DNA of 64,000 nucleotides from Brevipalpus yothersi (Eukaryota > Arthropoda > Arachnida > Trombidiformes > Tenuipalpidae): contig QZCP01000013.1 of the NCBI GenBank assembly GCA_003956705.1, positions 62,001 to 126,000 on the forward strand. The letters run 5' to 3'. The notes beneath the pieces are model-generated. The model worked only from the letters and a program-made list of their open reading frames with translations, made no database searches and had not been told where the DNA came from. Each line of letters begins with the position of its first letter. Position 1 is the first letter of the stretch. Position numbers and translations under genes: made by a program. This document shows, one piece after another, positions 52,178-64,000 of the stretch.

Positions 52178-53982
52178 AATAGATCAGCAGAAGGGAATAA
52201 AGGAGTGTGAGAGAAAAAATGGATGTTTTCTAGGAATAAGAGAGAATACTGAGAGCAGAACAAGTAAGAAGATTACTCCAGAGAGAATAGGGGTGAGAGC
52301 AAGAGAGAGAGAAAAGGTTTCGATAATCTGGTTTTCTGTCGAAGGCAGTCCAGGCAAATAGAATCGAGAAAAATTATCTTCTTTTCTCAACATGTATGGC
52401 CCACCATAGATGCTGGTAGAGAGAGAGAGAGAGAGAGGTAGTTGTATTCGGTAGTAGTAGTAATATTTTTGGAACAAAATAACGGTTTATTCTCCACTCT
52501 TTTTCTTGCTGATTTCTTCACCATCTGAACTTTGAGGCCAATGTGAGATATAAAGATGGAAGATTACATGAAAGTATTGAAGGTTGATGGTAAGAAGATG
52601 GTTTAGAAGAAGAAGAATGTAGATTTAGCTGTATAACCCAATCGTTTAAACAGTTTAGAACAGTTTCGAACAGTTTTTTGTTTGAGTGCAAAGTTGAATG
52701 TGAGCCACTTGAACAAAAATTTGGTAATCAAAACAGGATGAAAGAACAATGACCTCTCTCCATATGTAGGTTACGATACGATGACCTCGTAATGGTTGCA
52801 GAGACACGGTTTGGCAATTGATATTATCTGGGTTTTTGTCTGTGTAAGTGTGTGTGTTTTTCGAACATTTTTCAAATCTATTCATTAGCATCAAATATTA
52901 TCAAACAATGGACAAAATAAGTGAAAGAGAGAGAGAGAGAGAGAGAAAATGATAATAAACGAAAGAAAAAAACGGTAAGGAGAAAGAAAATGTTTTAGTG
53001 TTTTTACAATAATCATTTCTTTTAAAAATTTTGGTGATAACAATGATGATGATCATGATCATGGTGTGTCAACTATTTAAATTTTTTTGCTCATTAATTA
53101 AAATTATCAAGTAGGAAATTTATCCAACACTCAGAGTGGGGCATTGAGAAGAAATAGAGATATATAAGGTAGAGAGAGAAAAAAAATCATCATCTCTAGT
53201 AAATATTCAGCATAACCATGGTGCAATTACTTTTACGTTCTTTTATCTTTATACATGTCCATATAACACTGATTTTGGACACTGATCTAACAAAAAACCT
53301 GTCTTTTTTATCTTCTAGATTTCATTTCCGGGCTTTCACTGAAGAACAATGTATATGATGATAAAGATGATGATCAACTCTAAAATGCCCCAATCTCACA
53401 TCAAAAATCACATGATCTAATATTGAATAGACAAAGAGAGAGGAGCTGAGAAAAGTTATTCTTTTTTTCAATGGAAGCCGAACTAACAAAGATGATGATA
53501 TATTGACACCAAAAAGATGAAGATGAGGGGAGAGAAAGAGAGAGGAAAAGAGAGTGGACATTGTCCAGTGAATCGTTCCAATTTGGAATCGCAATCATTG
53601 TAGAGTAAATATATCTGTGTATATATTAACCAGCTGGACATCATTACACACAGACACAGACGGATTAACTTGCTGTTGGTTGTGTATGTGTACCAGAGGG
53701 CTATAATACTAGACAGTAGTTCGATCTCTAATAAAGCCCAAGTGTGATCTCTTTCTCTTCTTTCTTCTCTCTTCTATCCTCTCTTTTTTTCTCTTTCTAG
53801 ATTGCTCATGGATTCATATGTACACAATATTAAATGGAAAATTAGGCACAAATCAGTGATTGACAAGGTTCGCTATACCAGGTTCGTCATACGACTGTAC
53901 ATTACATAGATATGTTTCTGTTTTTTTTGTGTCCATCATTGATAAACTTCCAAAGAGAGAATGAAGAGATAGGTAGATAGAT

Positions 53983-53984
<2 letters not shown>

Positions 53985-54030
<46 letters not shown>
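53985..54030. repeat. (GA)n microsatellite, 46 bp
   Basis: GA run about 580 bases downstream (transcript sense) of the distal terminal exon of the glutamate transporter, possibly in its 3' untranslated region. Confidence 0.96.
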
Positions 54031-54033
<3 letters not shown>

Positions 54034-54612
54034 GCTCAATGGGCTGAAAACGTAATTGTCTTGGTCTTGGGCTGGAATTGGCATCAAAGAAGGTGATGAA
54101 CATGGATGATAATGAAGGTCGAGAGAAAGAGAGAAAAATTGAAGTTTTTTTTCTCTGTTTTTCTTGTTGCTGCTGGTAGGAGAATTCTTTTGTACTGATG
54201 GGAATCCTGGATGTATTTGAGCGCATACTTTAGATTCTTTTCAGAACAAGTCAAATCAGATTGAATCTCAGGTTGCTGTTGGGTTGTGAAAGAAGAAAGA
54301 GCGATAGAGAAAGAGGAAGAGAGAGAGAAAAGCTGATTCCTCTTTGATCCGATGAAACGGAGTGATATTTATGTGTCCACAGGATAAACCAGAAACATTG
54401 TTGTTGGTGGTGGTGGTGTTGTTGTTCACTTGGTATACTTTTACTCTTCTACATTCCTCAGCTTGTCACTTTCATCTTCCGTTTTCTTCTTCTGAGCTTT
54501 TGACAAAAAGTTTGTTTCGCCACTTGCCTAAGCAATTTAGTTAAGTGCTTCCGAAGAGCAAAGAAAGAGAGAAAGAGAGAGAGAGAGAGAATTCGGAGAG
54601 AGAGAGAGCTGA

Positions 54613-54716
54613 TCATATTTCGGTTTCAGGATTATTTGATTGTGGTGATATTGCATTCTGATTTAAGGATCGACCCTCGGTCCGAGTTGGAGACACAATG
54701 GACAGCTTTCGGGGAC
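54613..54716 (-). CDS. Alternative distal terminal exon of the glutamate transporter (tail ending ETEI)
   Basis: An acceptor (CAATACAG, ending at 54717) opens an exon of 104 bp that reads GPRKLSIVSPT at its start and SNNPETEI before the stop. It starts with two bases of a Gly codon, so it can follow the upstream transporter exon 56785-56736 (which ends with one G) in frame, in place of the proximal last exon at 55912-55818. It could also follow that exon through a weak donor inside it (ATGG then GTCGGT). The ending Thr-Glu-Ile fits a class I PDZ-domain ligand (Ser/Thr-X-hydrophobic). The composition is not repeat-like. No transcript evidence is available. Confidence 0.55.
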
Positions 54717-55041
54717 CTGTATTGAGATAATAGAGAAAAGAGACAAAAAAAGAGAAGAAGCGGCAAGGGATGAGATTCCCAGAGTCATGTGTGAATTTCA
54801 TGTGAATGTGTATATATGGAAATAGAAGTAGCAAGAACACATCCGGAATAAGCAGCAAATAAATAAAAATATTTGTAGAAGAAGTAGTAGTAATAATAAT
54901 AAAGTATATGTAAAAAAAAGACAAAGTTCATAGATTATTGAGATGAAGTGGGTGAGTGAGAGAGAATAAACAAAAAAATGCAAAATAGTAGTAGAGTGAG
55001 AGAGAGAGAGAGAGGAGAGTCCGTGTGAAAAGAGAAACAAA

Positions 55042-55047
55042 TTTATT
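55042..55047 (-). terminator. Candidate poly(A) signal of the short transporter isoform
   Basis: AATAAA on the minus strand, about 770 bases past the proximal stop at 55818 and before the distal terminal exon. It would allow the two ends to be separate alternative last exons. Confidence 0.35.
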
Positions 55048-55519
55048 CCAATGAAATGAAATGAAAAAAAATTAGGTTTACTTGGTGAAACTAAAAATCA
55101 ATAGAGAGTCAACATACATACACACGTACACACACATACACCAACAAGTCAAAAATGCGGTTAGATTTGAGAATTCTGTGAGGTAGGAATATTTTTCTTT
55201 TATCATACTCAGCATTCAGGGGAAGTTTTGTATAATATATTTTAAATTCATTCAATCACACATCCATGGGATGGGTAAAAGGAGAAAGAAAGAGGGAGAC
55301 ATTCCAAACTTAAATAAAAAAAAGCAGACTTGAAGGTTTATAATGATTGAGTGCTCAGTGACTATGTATAAAAGGGTAATTTTGGGTGATGAGAGAAAAA
55401 AATGCAGTCCAAAAAAGAGTGATCAAAAATTGGTCCCAAAATTATAAATGTGTGCATAAAGTGTATGTGTGTATATAGATATAGATATATAGATATATAT
55501 ATATTTCAAACTCAGGCCT

Positions 55520-55640
55520 AAGGTGGTAGATAAGGTGGGAGATGGATTAGTTTTTGGGTTATTTGATAAGGTGAGGTGGGGGTTTCTCGTAGTAGGGGGA
55601 GGTGGGTAGTCTAGAGAGGGTTTTTTTCTAGGTGGTTAAC
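55520..55640 (+). other. Guanine-rich segment downstream of the proximal terminal exon
   Basis: About 120 bases of G-rich plus-strand sequence (many GGTGGG and GGGGG runs) in AT-rich surroundings, 180-300 bases past the proximal transporter stop. It is C-rich in the transcript; guanines are on the template strand. Confidence 0.6.
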
Positions 55641-55817
55641 TCAGATACTAGCCTAAAATGATGACTCCGAAACGGCATTTTTGCTTCCTCTCCCTCATCC
55701 CCAGTATTCATATAATGATTATGGTTATGCTGATTAGTTTTTTGTGTGTGTGTGGATTAAATTTGCATGGTATACTGAATAAAGCGAATAGGGTTGAGAG
55801 TTGAGAGAGGTCTACTA

Positions 55818-57543
55818 CTACCGACCCATTTGCTTCTGAGACTCCAACAGCTCAAGTCCATGTTCTTGGTCGAATTTTTCCAATTCTTCTCTTGAAAGAT
55901 GATCAACGATGCCTGGAGAAAAGGTTGACGAGAAGAGGAGAAAAAGAGAAAGAGAGAAAATTTATATCAATTAAAATGAATTAATTTGATTATGGCCAAA
56001 TAATACAGACAAATATTGAGCGAAATTATGAAGCAGTAGCAGCAACAAATTTACGACACAATATACTTTGGTGCGAAGCGATTTTTTAAGTCCAAAAAAC
56101 TTATTGGGCCTCACTGTTGCCTACTCAACCTTGGTACGTAGTATTCCCAGAATGCTTATACAGCCAGGTGAGAATTCCATGATCCGACAAGAGAGACACA
56201 TATTGGTATCTCAATCAAGTCAATAATTCACAGGAATCATATCGGCATTCAGCTCAGGCCAATAAGTATGGACATAAGTGAGAGCGAGAGTGCTTGAATT
56301 GTTCATTGTTAGCGGAGTAGATCCGATGATAATTTTTGGCTGTATGGTTAATCAGTGTGTGATACGGTTACAACAATATGTATGTACAATTAATGTTAAG
56401 TTACATTGATCACAAACAATTACATAGGGTTAACGAAAAGAGGTGATAAGCAGCAAAAGTAAGATGTGATCACAACATATTCAGAAAGCACAAGGAAAAT
56501 ATTTTCAGCGCAAAACGTTAGGTGAAAGTGCGTTAATCCAGATAATGGTAAGCAGTGCAAAAGCGAAGAGAATAGAACAAAATATATGTATATATGTATC
56601 ACGTTGGAAGAGATAGAAGAGATAAGTTTTGGTTTACAATTTAAATGGATATATGGAGATATGGAGAGATATGAAGCACATTGAGATAGCTGATCATTTG
56701 ACACATTGATTCTAAGGAATTCATATTTAACTTACCGGCACCATAAGCATCTCCTAGGACATTGATGGAAGTTCTCAAACGATCACTTAAAGGAAGAGAA
56801 GAGAGAATAAAGAATAAGAATAAAATCATTTTATTCCCATAAATTGTTGAGCCAATAAATTTTCATTCTCTGTAGGTTTTTGTTTTTAAAATACTTCAAA
56901 TCAAATTATTTCTTCGATCCTGTTATCAATGGAATGTTGCTTGTGTGTGTATGGAATATTTTTCACTCTTTATCGATGTTGGATATGAATTCTTTCACAC
57001 GCTCCATCATTATTCTTCTCTAAGACACTCTGATCAGTGAATGTCTCTCTCTCTCTCGCTCTTTGAGAAAGATTGACATTGTTTTCCAAATTTTTATGAG
57101 TTTGATTCTAATTAAAGTAACTGATGAGATCCATTATTCTGAAGCGTTCCAAGTATATTTATACAAGTGGTATGAGAATAGGATCGGAAAAAAGGCAGCA
57201 AAAAATCGAAGAACTCATCAGACGCCCACTTTTACAACGAACACAAGATATTTATGAGAAATATCGATTCGTGGAACGAATAAGAATGAGAAAAGGATCG
57301 TAGCAGTTGAAGAGGATTGCAAAACGTGATGAGAGACAGAAAAAGAGAAGAGAAAAGAGAAGAGAAGATAAAAGATGAGGAGAAAAAGAATTCTAGGCAA
57401 ATCCTCCTCGTTCTCTTTCTATTCCTTCAAGCCCTTGTGAGTTGGAGTCGTTTTTTGAATGATTGAGGCAAACATCCTCACTAACTTATCGAAGAGGAGT
57501 GAGTGTAATCAATAAATTGAATTTAGATTTGGTGAGCTTCGCT

Positions 57544-57583
<40 letters not shown>

Positions 57584-58203
57584 TCCCTTGGAGAACATAC
57601 TTTGGATTTTTCCAGGGGAAAAAGGTGAGCAAGGAATAGAGAGAGAGAGAGAGAGAAAGAGAGAAAGAAGGGTTTTAGTCATGATCCAATAAGGTACAGA
57701 ACCATATGAGAAGCGATCAACTATGGTGAAAATGCAACCAGAGAGAAATAGACAAGCAGAAATAGCAGTAGTTGTACACTTGATAATGAATACAATTCAC
57801 AAAAATTTTCTCTCTTTCTCCTCTATTTTTCCTAGTCATTCTCCTGAAACATACTCACTTTGCTTGGAGGCTTATCCAGAGAAAGAGAGAGAGAGAACGA
57901 GAGAGAGGTACATCATTGAGTGGGCAATGTTACGGTAGTATGCATCTCTATCATATAAAGTGAGAGTATGGAAGAGAAGATCTTTGCTCACAATCCCCTA
58001 ATAAATGTGATTAGGAGAGCATATTAAACAGAATGGATCAGATTAGGTTCAATCGCAGACAACGAAGCATTCCTTTTGAATAGACTCTAATAAAATTGCA
58101 ATAAGGCGTTCACTTGATTCCACTGGCAGGAAATTAGTTCAGCCTCAGAATGTCCTCTGAAAATGAATGAATTCTCCATAGCAAAGTTTCATTCTTTCTC
58201 TTC

Positions 58204-58239
<36 letters not shown>

Positions 58240-59864
58240 TTCGACTGACATCTATTAAAAAAGCTGAAATTATTTTTTACGTATGTTCTCTTTCTACCAG
58301 TTTCCTTTATGCGTGCTCTGATAGCGCCAAGAATTCATGTAGAATCACGAGCATCGAAATAAATTTCTAGAATGATTCACTCTTCTTCTCCATCTTTTTC
58401 TCCACAGTGTTCTCCATACCTTCTCAGCATCACCACACTAAACTACTAGAAGACGCACGAACGATTGCACAATCAACTTGTCCCTTTTATGAGTATATAT
58501 ATACTGAAGCTAGTAACAGCATCACGACTTGTGTGTGAGAGTGTGTGGAAATAAGAAAGAGAAAACGGATAGAGAGAGAAAGTAAGAAAGTAAGAGAGAA
58601 AGAAAAGAATCTACACGAAAATTGAATTCATGGCAGGCGAACGAAGCGTAAAGTAGAAAAGATTGAGCAACGATTAGGGCCAGAATAAAACATCAGATTG
58701 AGATAGAAAGAAAGAAGGAAGGAAAGAGAAAGGGAGAGAGGAGGAGTAAAAGGGAAAGAGAATGGATGCGGATGGATCAGGCTTTTCCAACATCCCTGGA
58801 GAGATGGAACTGAACAGAGCATAACAGAACCCTGAACAAGTGGGAAAGTAGCTCAGGAGGCGACGCGCTTGTTTTTAGCTATTGGCGCCAATACAACATA
58901 TACACAGCATGCCTTGACGAAAACCCAGAGCGAAGCTCACCCTTCTTCACCTATTCCACTTGGCTTGGGATTTGGCGAAGGGAATCCACAGAGAAGGTGC
59001 AAAAAAGTGGCCAGCATGTGGGAAAATCATGGGAAAAGATGCGGTGAAAGTGAGATGCTCAGCATCCAGCACACACACTCTCTCCCTGGATTGCCTGTTA
59101 TACCCAGCATGAGAAGGATGTTCGCCACATCTTCTTGCAGGCTTAGCGACAAGTTAATCATTTGAGCCTTGCTACCTCACTCTTTCAAAAACCACCCTCT
59201 CTCTTTCTTTTTCTCTCTCTCTCTCTCTCTCTCTCTTGGTTCTCAGTTGGCTAATTTAATTTTGCATTTCCAGCTTCTCGCCTCCTCTTGACAAGGTATC
59301 CATCCATCTCTTCTAACCAATCAACCGAATTCATTTGCAAAACGTTTTTTTTCTTCCACTCTCGCTCTTTTCGTCACCGATTCTCGCTCAACGTTCCATG
59401 GCTATTTACTTTAATTCAATCCTCCATACACACGCATACGCTTGGCCTTCTATTCTCTTTCTCATACAATCTACCAGCAAGCCTATTTGCCTTCATTCGA
59501 TGCCACTTCTTGACTTCTATTAGCACATTTCCTGCCACACTTCAAATATAAAACGTCACATAACAGAGAATATCCGGCTAATTCATGAACATCCATTGTG
59601 AAATGATTGGGCACAAAGATGAGAAAGAGATGAGAGAGAGAATATTTCATTCAACTTAATTCATTCAGCCTCTTTGCTGTACTTTTCTCTCTATACTAGT
59701 TGCAAATGATCTCTTCGCTTCGTTTTTCATCTCTTCATCTTCCTAGCCCGCCTTGCAGCTTTCATTTTGAGAGTCAATCTCTCTCTAGGTTCTGACGTGG
59801 TCTCCAATGCAATTGAACACAAACACATATATACAGATAGAAAGCCTCATGAATGGAACAATAT

Positions 59865-59915
<51 letters not shown>

Positions 59916-60628
59916 AGCGATTAATTGAAGTTTGCTGTAGTCTCCACAATGACAACAAACTGGATGCCACCCATTCTAATGATGCATTCTTCGAACGATA
60001 GTATAAAACTATTCTTTTTCTCTGTCTGTCTCTCTCTTTCTTTCTCTCTTTCTTTCTCGCGTACACATGATGCAGTCTGAAGCTTGGTTGAATTCAGCTG
60101 ATATTGGAAGGACGCTCGACACCCTCGCCATTCATTCATGAGGATTCTTCATGGCCTGCTGAGTGGAAGAGATACGAGAAAAAGGAAGGAAAGAAAGAGA
60201 ACGGAAAAAGAATCAAACACATAACACACACACACACACACACAGAAGCCAGTGTATATTGAGCAACTAACCACTCAGAAAAGAGAGAGAATAATATCAG
60301 CAAAGAGTAGAGTTCTTATTGCTACTATGTTTCGGACTTTTTGATGAAAGAGAGAAAGAAAGAGAGAAAGAAAGAAAGAAAGAAAAAAAGAAAGGCTCTC
60401 TCATTTCTCTTCATCCTTGTCAATCGTCAAGCTTCCCATTCAAAGTGGCGAAAATGTCATTCGCTAAGGAAACCCTTAGGTTAACACATATCCATTTCGG
60501 TGTTTTCGCTCTCTTTCTCTCTCTCTATCAGGTAGTGATCGGTTTTCGAAATGACATGCTCATGCAAGGGTAGAAGCAAAGGCTATCAAGTGCACAATCG
60601 GTTTTGGATCGATTCGACAAACTTTACC

Positions 60629-60722
<94 letters not shown>

Positions 60723-62587
60723 CTACTAGCATCAGAATAGCTGCTACTTCTTATTCCCTATCTTCCTCCTAGGCTTGCCCTTGTTTTTTCTACTTCTTTC
60801 GTGTCTCATCTATTCTTCTTCCTCTCAATGCTAACAGCCTTCACATCGATCCAGTCATAACTGAGTGAACAGTGTTCAAAGATCTTTTATGTCTTCCAAA
60901 ACCACCACAGAGACTCATTCCATCGAATTCAAGTGAAGAGGATGAAGCGGATGAATAAGAATAGAGATGAATAATCTCTCGATGCTTATCGAAAATATCT
61001 ACTCACAGGAACCAATCCACGGCAATGATCATGCTAACATCATCACTAGGAAGACCAAGAGCGGATAGAACCAAGACCATTGTCACTAGACCGGCCGATG
61101 GAACTGAGGCAGCTCCTATGGAGGCTATAGTGGCTGTGAGACTGACCGATATCAGACCTCCCATTCCCAATGGAACCTATGTGCAATATTACAATAATAA
61201 ATATTATTGGCGGATGAATGAGTAGAATAATATGAAAGTTAAGGCATTCAGCATTGAGGCGTATTGTGAGGTGTTTGCTGAAAAATTGCAAGAATTTCGC
61301 TTATTTTGTGTGTATGCGTTTTCGTGATATATTCGTATTAGTACAGTTTGTAGCTGAATTTTGATATTTTTCTTTCCATCACTCAAAGTATATATATGTA
61401 TTTTTCTGCTCCAAAAGATTTTAAATCCCACGCATTGCTTCATTTTGATTTATCCAATCAACTATATCATGTATAGAACCGGGAATAGTTGCATGGATAC
61501 TCTAAATAAATTGCTTGAGAACATAATTTTTCCAGTATAATTTTTCTTTCTTTCTCTTTCAATTCCATTAAGTTGAGATCAGCTTAGAGTTCTATTTTTG
61601 GAAACAAATTGCCTAAAAACCTTGAAGCTACCAGACACACATTTTCCTTTATTCTCTCTTACTCTTTCTTCTTTTCACTACCTTTCAAAACACACAATTC
61701 CTCTTGGATGATTCAATATTCTACCTTCGATTGATGATAATGAAAGTCCACCATAATCCAGCAAACCGGTCATTGTACATTTCACCTTATGTATTGACTT
61801 TTTGACACTCATAGCTATCAGTCTCAATCTGGAGTAGCTGGGAATCCTGTGTGTCGTAATCCTCATGTGTTGGTGAGAAGTATATGTGTTATTCTTAGAG
61901 TAGAGCAGAGCAAGAGGAAACATATTCTCTTTCAGATCAGACTCATGTTCAACAGTAGATTTTCTACTACCTATTCTGTACACATACTCATCACTGGTCA
62001 CTTGTATGCATGAGCTTCATTATCGTTATTCTTTCCATTATTTTCTCTCCTCTTCTTCTTATATACTTCTTCTTTTACGCTTCTTTTTTGAGCTCAAAGG
62101 AAAAGTGAATATATACACTCTCTACCTGGATGCCTATAAAAGCCTTCCAAATGAAAGTGATAAAATCCTATTCTCATTGCTCTCTCTCTTCTTTCTTTCT
62201 TCCTTTCTCTTTCTACCTTCTCCAGCATCCCGAGAATTTTTTCAGCATTCCACTTACATTATTCATTTGGGCGATGAATATAGCGGCTACTGCTTCATAT
62301 AATGCAGTACCATCCATGTTTACTGTTGCACCAACCGGCAGCACAAAGCGAGTTACCTGGATAAAAGATAGATATACATGAAACAGTACGAAAATTTTTG
62401 TGAGCATCCAGATACTGGTCAATATTCTCTCTCTCAACCTTTCTAAGGTAGAGAGAGAATCAAGAATTACGATTTCAACTCACTCTCTTGTCGATACCGA
62501 GATTCTCTTCTAAGCACTTGAATGTGACTGGCAAAGTGGCTGCACTACTAGCCGTTCCAAGAGCTGTTACCCATGCTTGTAGCATTC
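55818..62587 (-). CDS. Excitatory amino-acid transporter (SLC1 family), C-terminal half
   Basis: A sodium-coupled plasma-membrane glutamate/aspartate transporter; only the C-terminal transport core lies in the window. Exons: 62587-62484, 62356-62258, 61176-61007, 56785-56736, 55912-55818; phases close to 171 complete codons with the stop at 55818, and the first codon is split with an exon beyond the right edge. Visible elements: hairpin HP1 (ALGTASSAATLP), the Na+-binding NMDGT motif of TM7, HP2 (ASIGAASVPSAGLV), and TM8 with DRLRT and NVLGD. The Arg of DRLRT, replaced by Cys in the neutral ASCT carriers, points to acidic amino-acid transport. HP1 has Ala-Ser-Ser-Ala where vertebrates have four serines. 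The tail ends QKQMGR. A second terminal exon lies further downstream. The N-terminal TM1-6 exons must lie to the right. Confidence 0.95.
57546..57581. repeat. (GA)n microsatellite, 36 bp
   Basis: In the 4.2 kb transporter intron, about 760 bases upstream (transcript sense) of the TM8 exon at 56785. Confidence 0.95.
58840..59165. other. GC-richer island inside a transporter intron
   Basis: About 330 bases with visibly higher GC content than the surrounding intron. It contains a 98-codon open frame on the plus strand (58869-59165) with no family match. A tRNA A-box-like word (TAGCTCAGGAGG, 58856-58867) has no B-box after it. It could be an intronic regulatory element or a remnant of an older insertion; I cannot decide. 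Confidence 0.4.
59869..59912. repeat. (GA)n microsatellite, 44 bp
   Basis: In the 4.2 kb transporter intron; inverted relative to the CT array at 60634 in the same intron. Confidence 0.96.
60348..60394. repeat. (GAAA)n-type purine repeat
   Basis: An imperfect run of GAAA and GA units, same transporter intron. Confidence 0.9.
60634..60719. repeat. Compound (CT)n-(AC)n microsatellite
   Basis: About 46 bp of CT running straight into 40 bp of AC, 290 bases from the acceptor side of the transporter exon ending at 61007. It is the only long AC array of the window. Confidence 0.97.
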
Positions 62588-64000
62588 CTAAGTGGATGGT
62601 TGAGAGAGAAAAATAGTCGAAAGTTAGTTTCAGTTCATGATGGGTCTAATCATTTGAACAAGATTGGTGCTCATACATATATACACAAACACACATGGAA
62701 CGATAGTTGTGTTTATGCTATTACACAGAGTTACAAAATATAGCTTGGAAAAGCATGAAGATTCTTCCGGTAAAATGTTCCACAGCAGAACAAGAGAAGT
62801 AAGAGTAGAGAAAGAGAGAGAGAGAGGGAGAGAAAATAACTAGGCAAAACGAGGTAAAAGTGAACCTTTCAATCGATTTTTGCGCGTCTTTTTGCCTGCC
62901 TTCTAAATATGGAGCATAAGAATAGCAATTGCTGCAAGCTGCTTTTCAATAAAGCCTCACAATATGGATCTTGTCTCTAATGAATGCATGAGGGCTTCAT
63001 GGAATTTGCATTTTGTGGTATGAATAAGAATGTGAAGAGATAGAGAAAAAGGATCTACATTCTCTGCGGGAAAAGAACGAGGAGAAGAAAAGAGCGAGAG
63101 AAATTTTTGAAGACTTCTCATTTCTCAAGGAAGAAGAAAAATATTTTTAACCATGAATTCTTCAGTGATAATTTCATTCAAACTATATCATCACTTGGGG
63201 ATGAATCAATCTCAGTGTCTCCCCCTTCTCTCTTTTTTCTGAGCAAATGAAGAAGTTGTAGGGAAATATATGCACTCACACACACACACCATGGGCATAT
63301 ATCATGAATATATTCAACAGAGAATGGCAATAATAATAGCCATTGACTCGTGTTATCTTTTCTCTCTCTCTATCTCTCTCTCTTTGCATTCAGCTTGATG
63401 TAAGATATCTCATTATTCAATGGCGACCTTGTAGGGCCTCAAATGTCCAGAGGTAGCAAGTAAAGAAAAAGATAATATCAACCATAGGAATGGAGAATCA
63501 TAATTGTCTTTAGGCTTGTGACTAGAATAAATCTTGCACAACATCGTATTATAATAATTTGATTTCATTAGGGAATACCGGCAATATCTATGCTGTTATT
63601 GAAGTTATTTTCTTCCACTATGTCTCACATATACCATAAAGTCATTCCAATGTATCTATTTTTTTCTATTCTTGGAATGACTTTTTCTCTCTTCACCCTT
63701 TTTTCTTTCTCTTTACCATCGTAAACAGTTCCAATTTTATATATCATATGAGACTGATTAATGAGATTTTAAAAGTCAGTGAGCACATTTTTTTAAGTGG
63801 GAAAATATTGCCTCTAACAACTGGTAAGTTATGGGAAAATTTTTTACTTCTTCATTATTTCTTCAATCAAGCTTTCAGGCGCACACACGTTTTCTCTCTC
63901 TCTCTCTTTCTCAGTTTGTCATAAGCAAAAAATCACTGAAATGAGTAGAAGGAAAGATAAAAAAAGATTGCCCCAGAATATATGTCTTGAACACATTTTT
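62588..64000. other. Transporter intron running off the window
   Basis: Upstream intron of the transporter (minus strand). Holds small CT and GA runs near 62810-62830, 63363-63382 and 63893-63910. I looked for the preceding exon (TM6 region) and see none. Confidence 0.6.

Larger units (their letters stand above)
48448..54612. other. Six-kilobase gene-free region between RasGRF and the glutamate transporter
   Basis: Should contain the RasGRF promoter and 5' non-coding exon(s) near its left edge and the long 3' untranslated region of the transporter on its right. It is rich in GA arrays, (TG/CA) runs (for example near 50850-51010), two guanine runs and AT-rich stretches. Every open frame is repeat-driven or unsupported. 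No coding gene is seen. Confidence 0.6.

Noticed and set aside
58845..58900. tRNA-like stretch with TAGCTCAGGAGG
   Set aside because: No B-box (GGTTCGANTCC) follows, and no acceptor-stem pairing is seen.
1..64000. CRISPR arrays, insertion sequences, retroelements, rRNA or tRNA genes
   Set aside because: None seen on either strand; all repeats found are simple microsatellites, and no transposase or reverse transcriptase motif was recognised.

Overview
The window is nuclear DNA of an invertebrate animal. Genes are intron-rich with GT-AG introns, metazoan-only families are present (RasGRF, excitatory amino-acid transporter, FKBP14, Integrator subunit 3), the base composition is AT-rich and (GA/CT)n microsatellites are very common. 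The short introns (often 50-150 bp) and one intron-free 8 kb exon would suit a compact arthropod genome, possibly a mite, but that placement is a guess. All gene models were built by hand from splice sites, reading phase and remembered family sequences. No search was run.

Layout. Left part (0-28 kb) is gene-dense with small introns: a candidate exon of an unrecognised gene leaving the window on the left (-); USP34, a giant deubiquitinase (-); calcyphosin, an EF-hand protein (-); a PNKP-type DNA 3'-phosphatase that lacks the kinase half (-); a small coiled-coil protein (-) head-to-head with GTF3C5, a TFIIIC subunit (+); INTS3 (+) tail-to-tail with FKBP14, an ER prolyl isomerase (-); and a small single-pass membrane protein (+).

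Right part (28-64 kb) holds two large minus-strand genes of signalling type. RasGRF (19 coding exons, about 20 kb, complete coding region) is a calcium/calmodulin-linked exchange factor. The C-terminal half of an SLC1 glutamate transporter (EAAT) continues off the right edge. Their introns and the 6 kb between them are filled with long perfect (GA)n/(CT)n arrays, which are absent between about 12.1 and 35.2 kb.

The genes do not form one pathway. Nuclear and RNA functions (GTF3C5, INTS3, PNKP) cluster on the left and membrane/signalling functions (RasGRF, EAAT) on the right. No mobile element, CRISPR array, tRNA or rRNA gene was found. The most interesting signals are: a second, phase-compatible terminal exon for the glutamate transporter that would give it a PDZ-ligand tail; complementary (GA)n/(CT)n arrays in introns flanking RasGRF exons; a PNKP reduced to its phosphatase; and a 121-aa protein resembling the C-terminal part of TMEM214.
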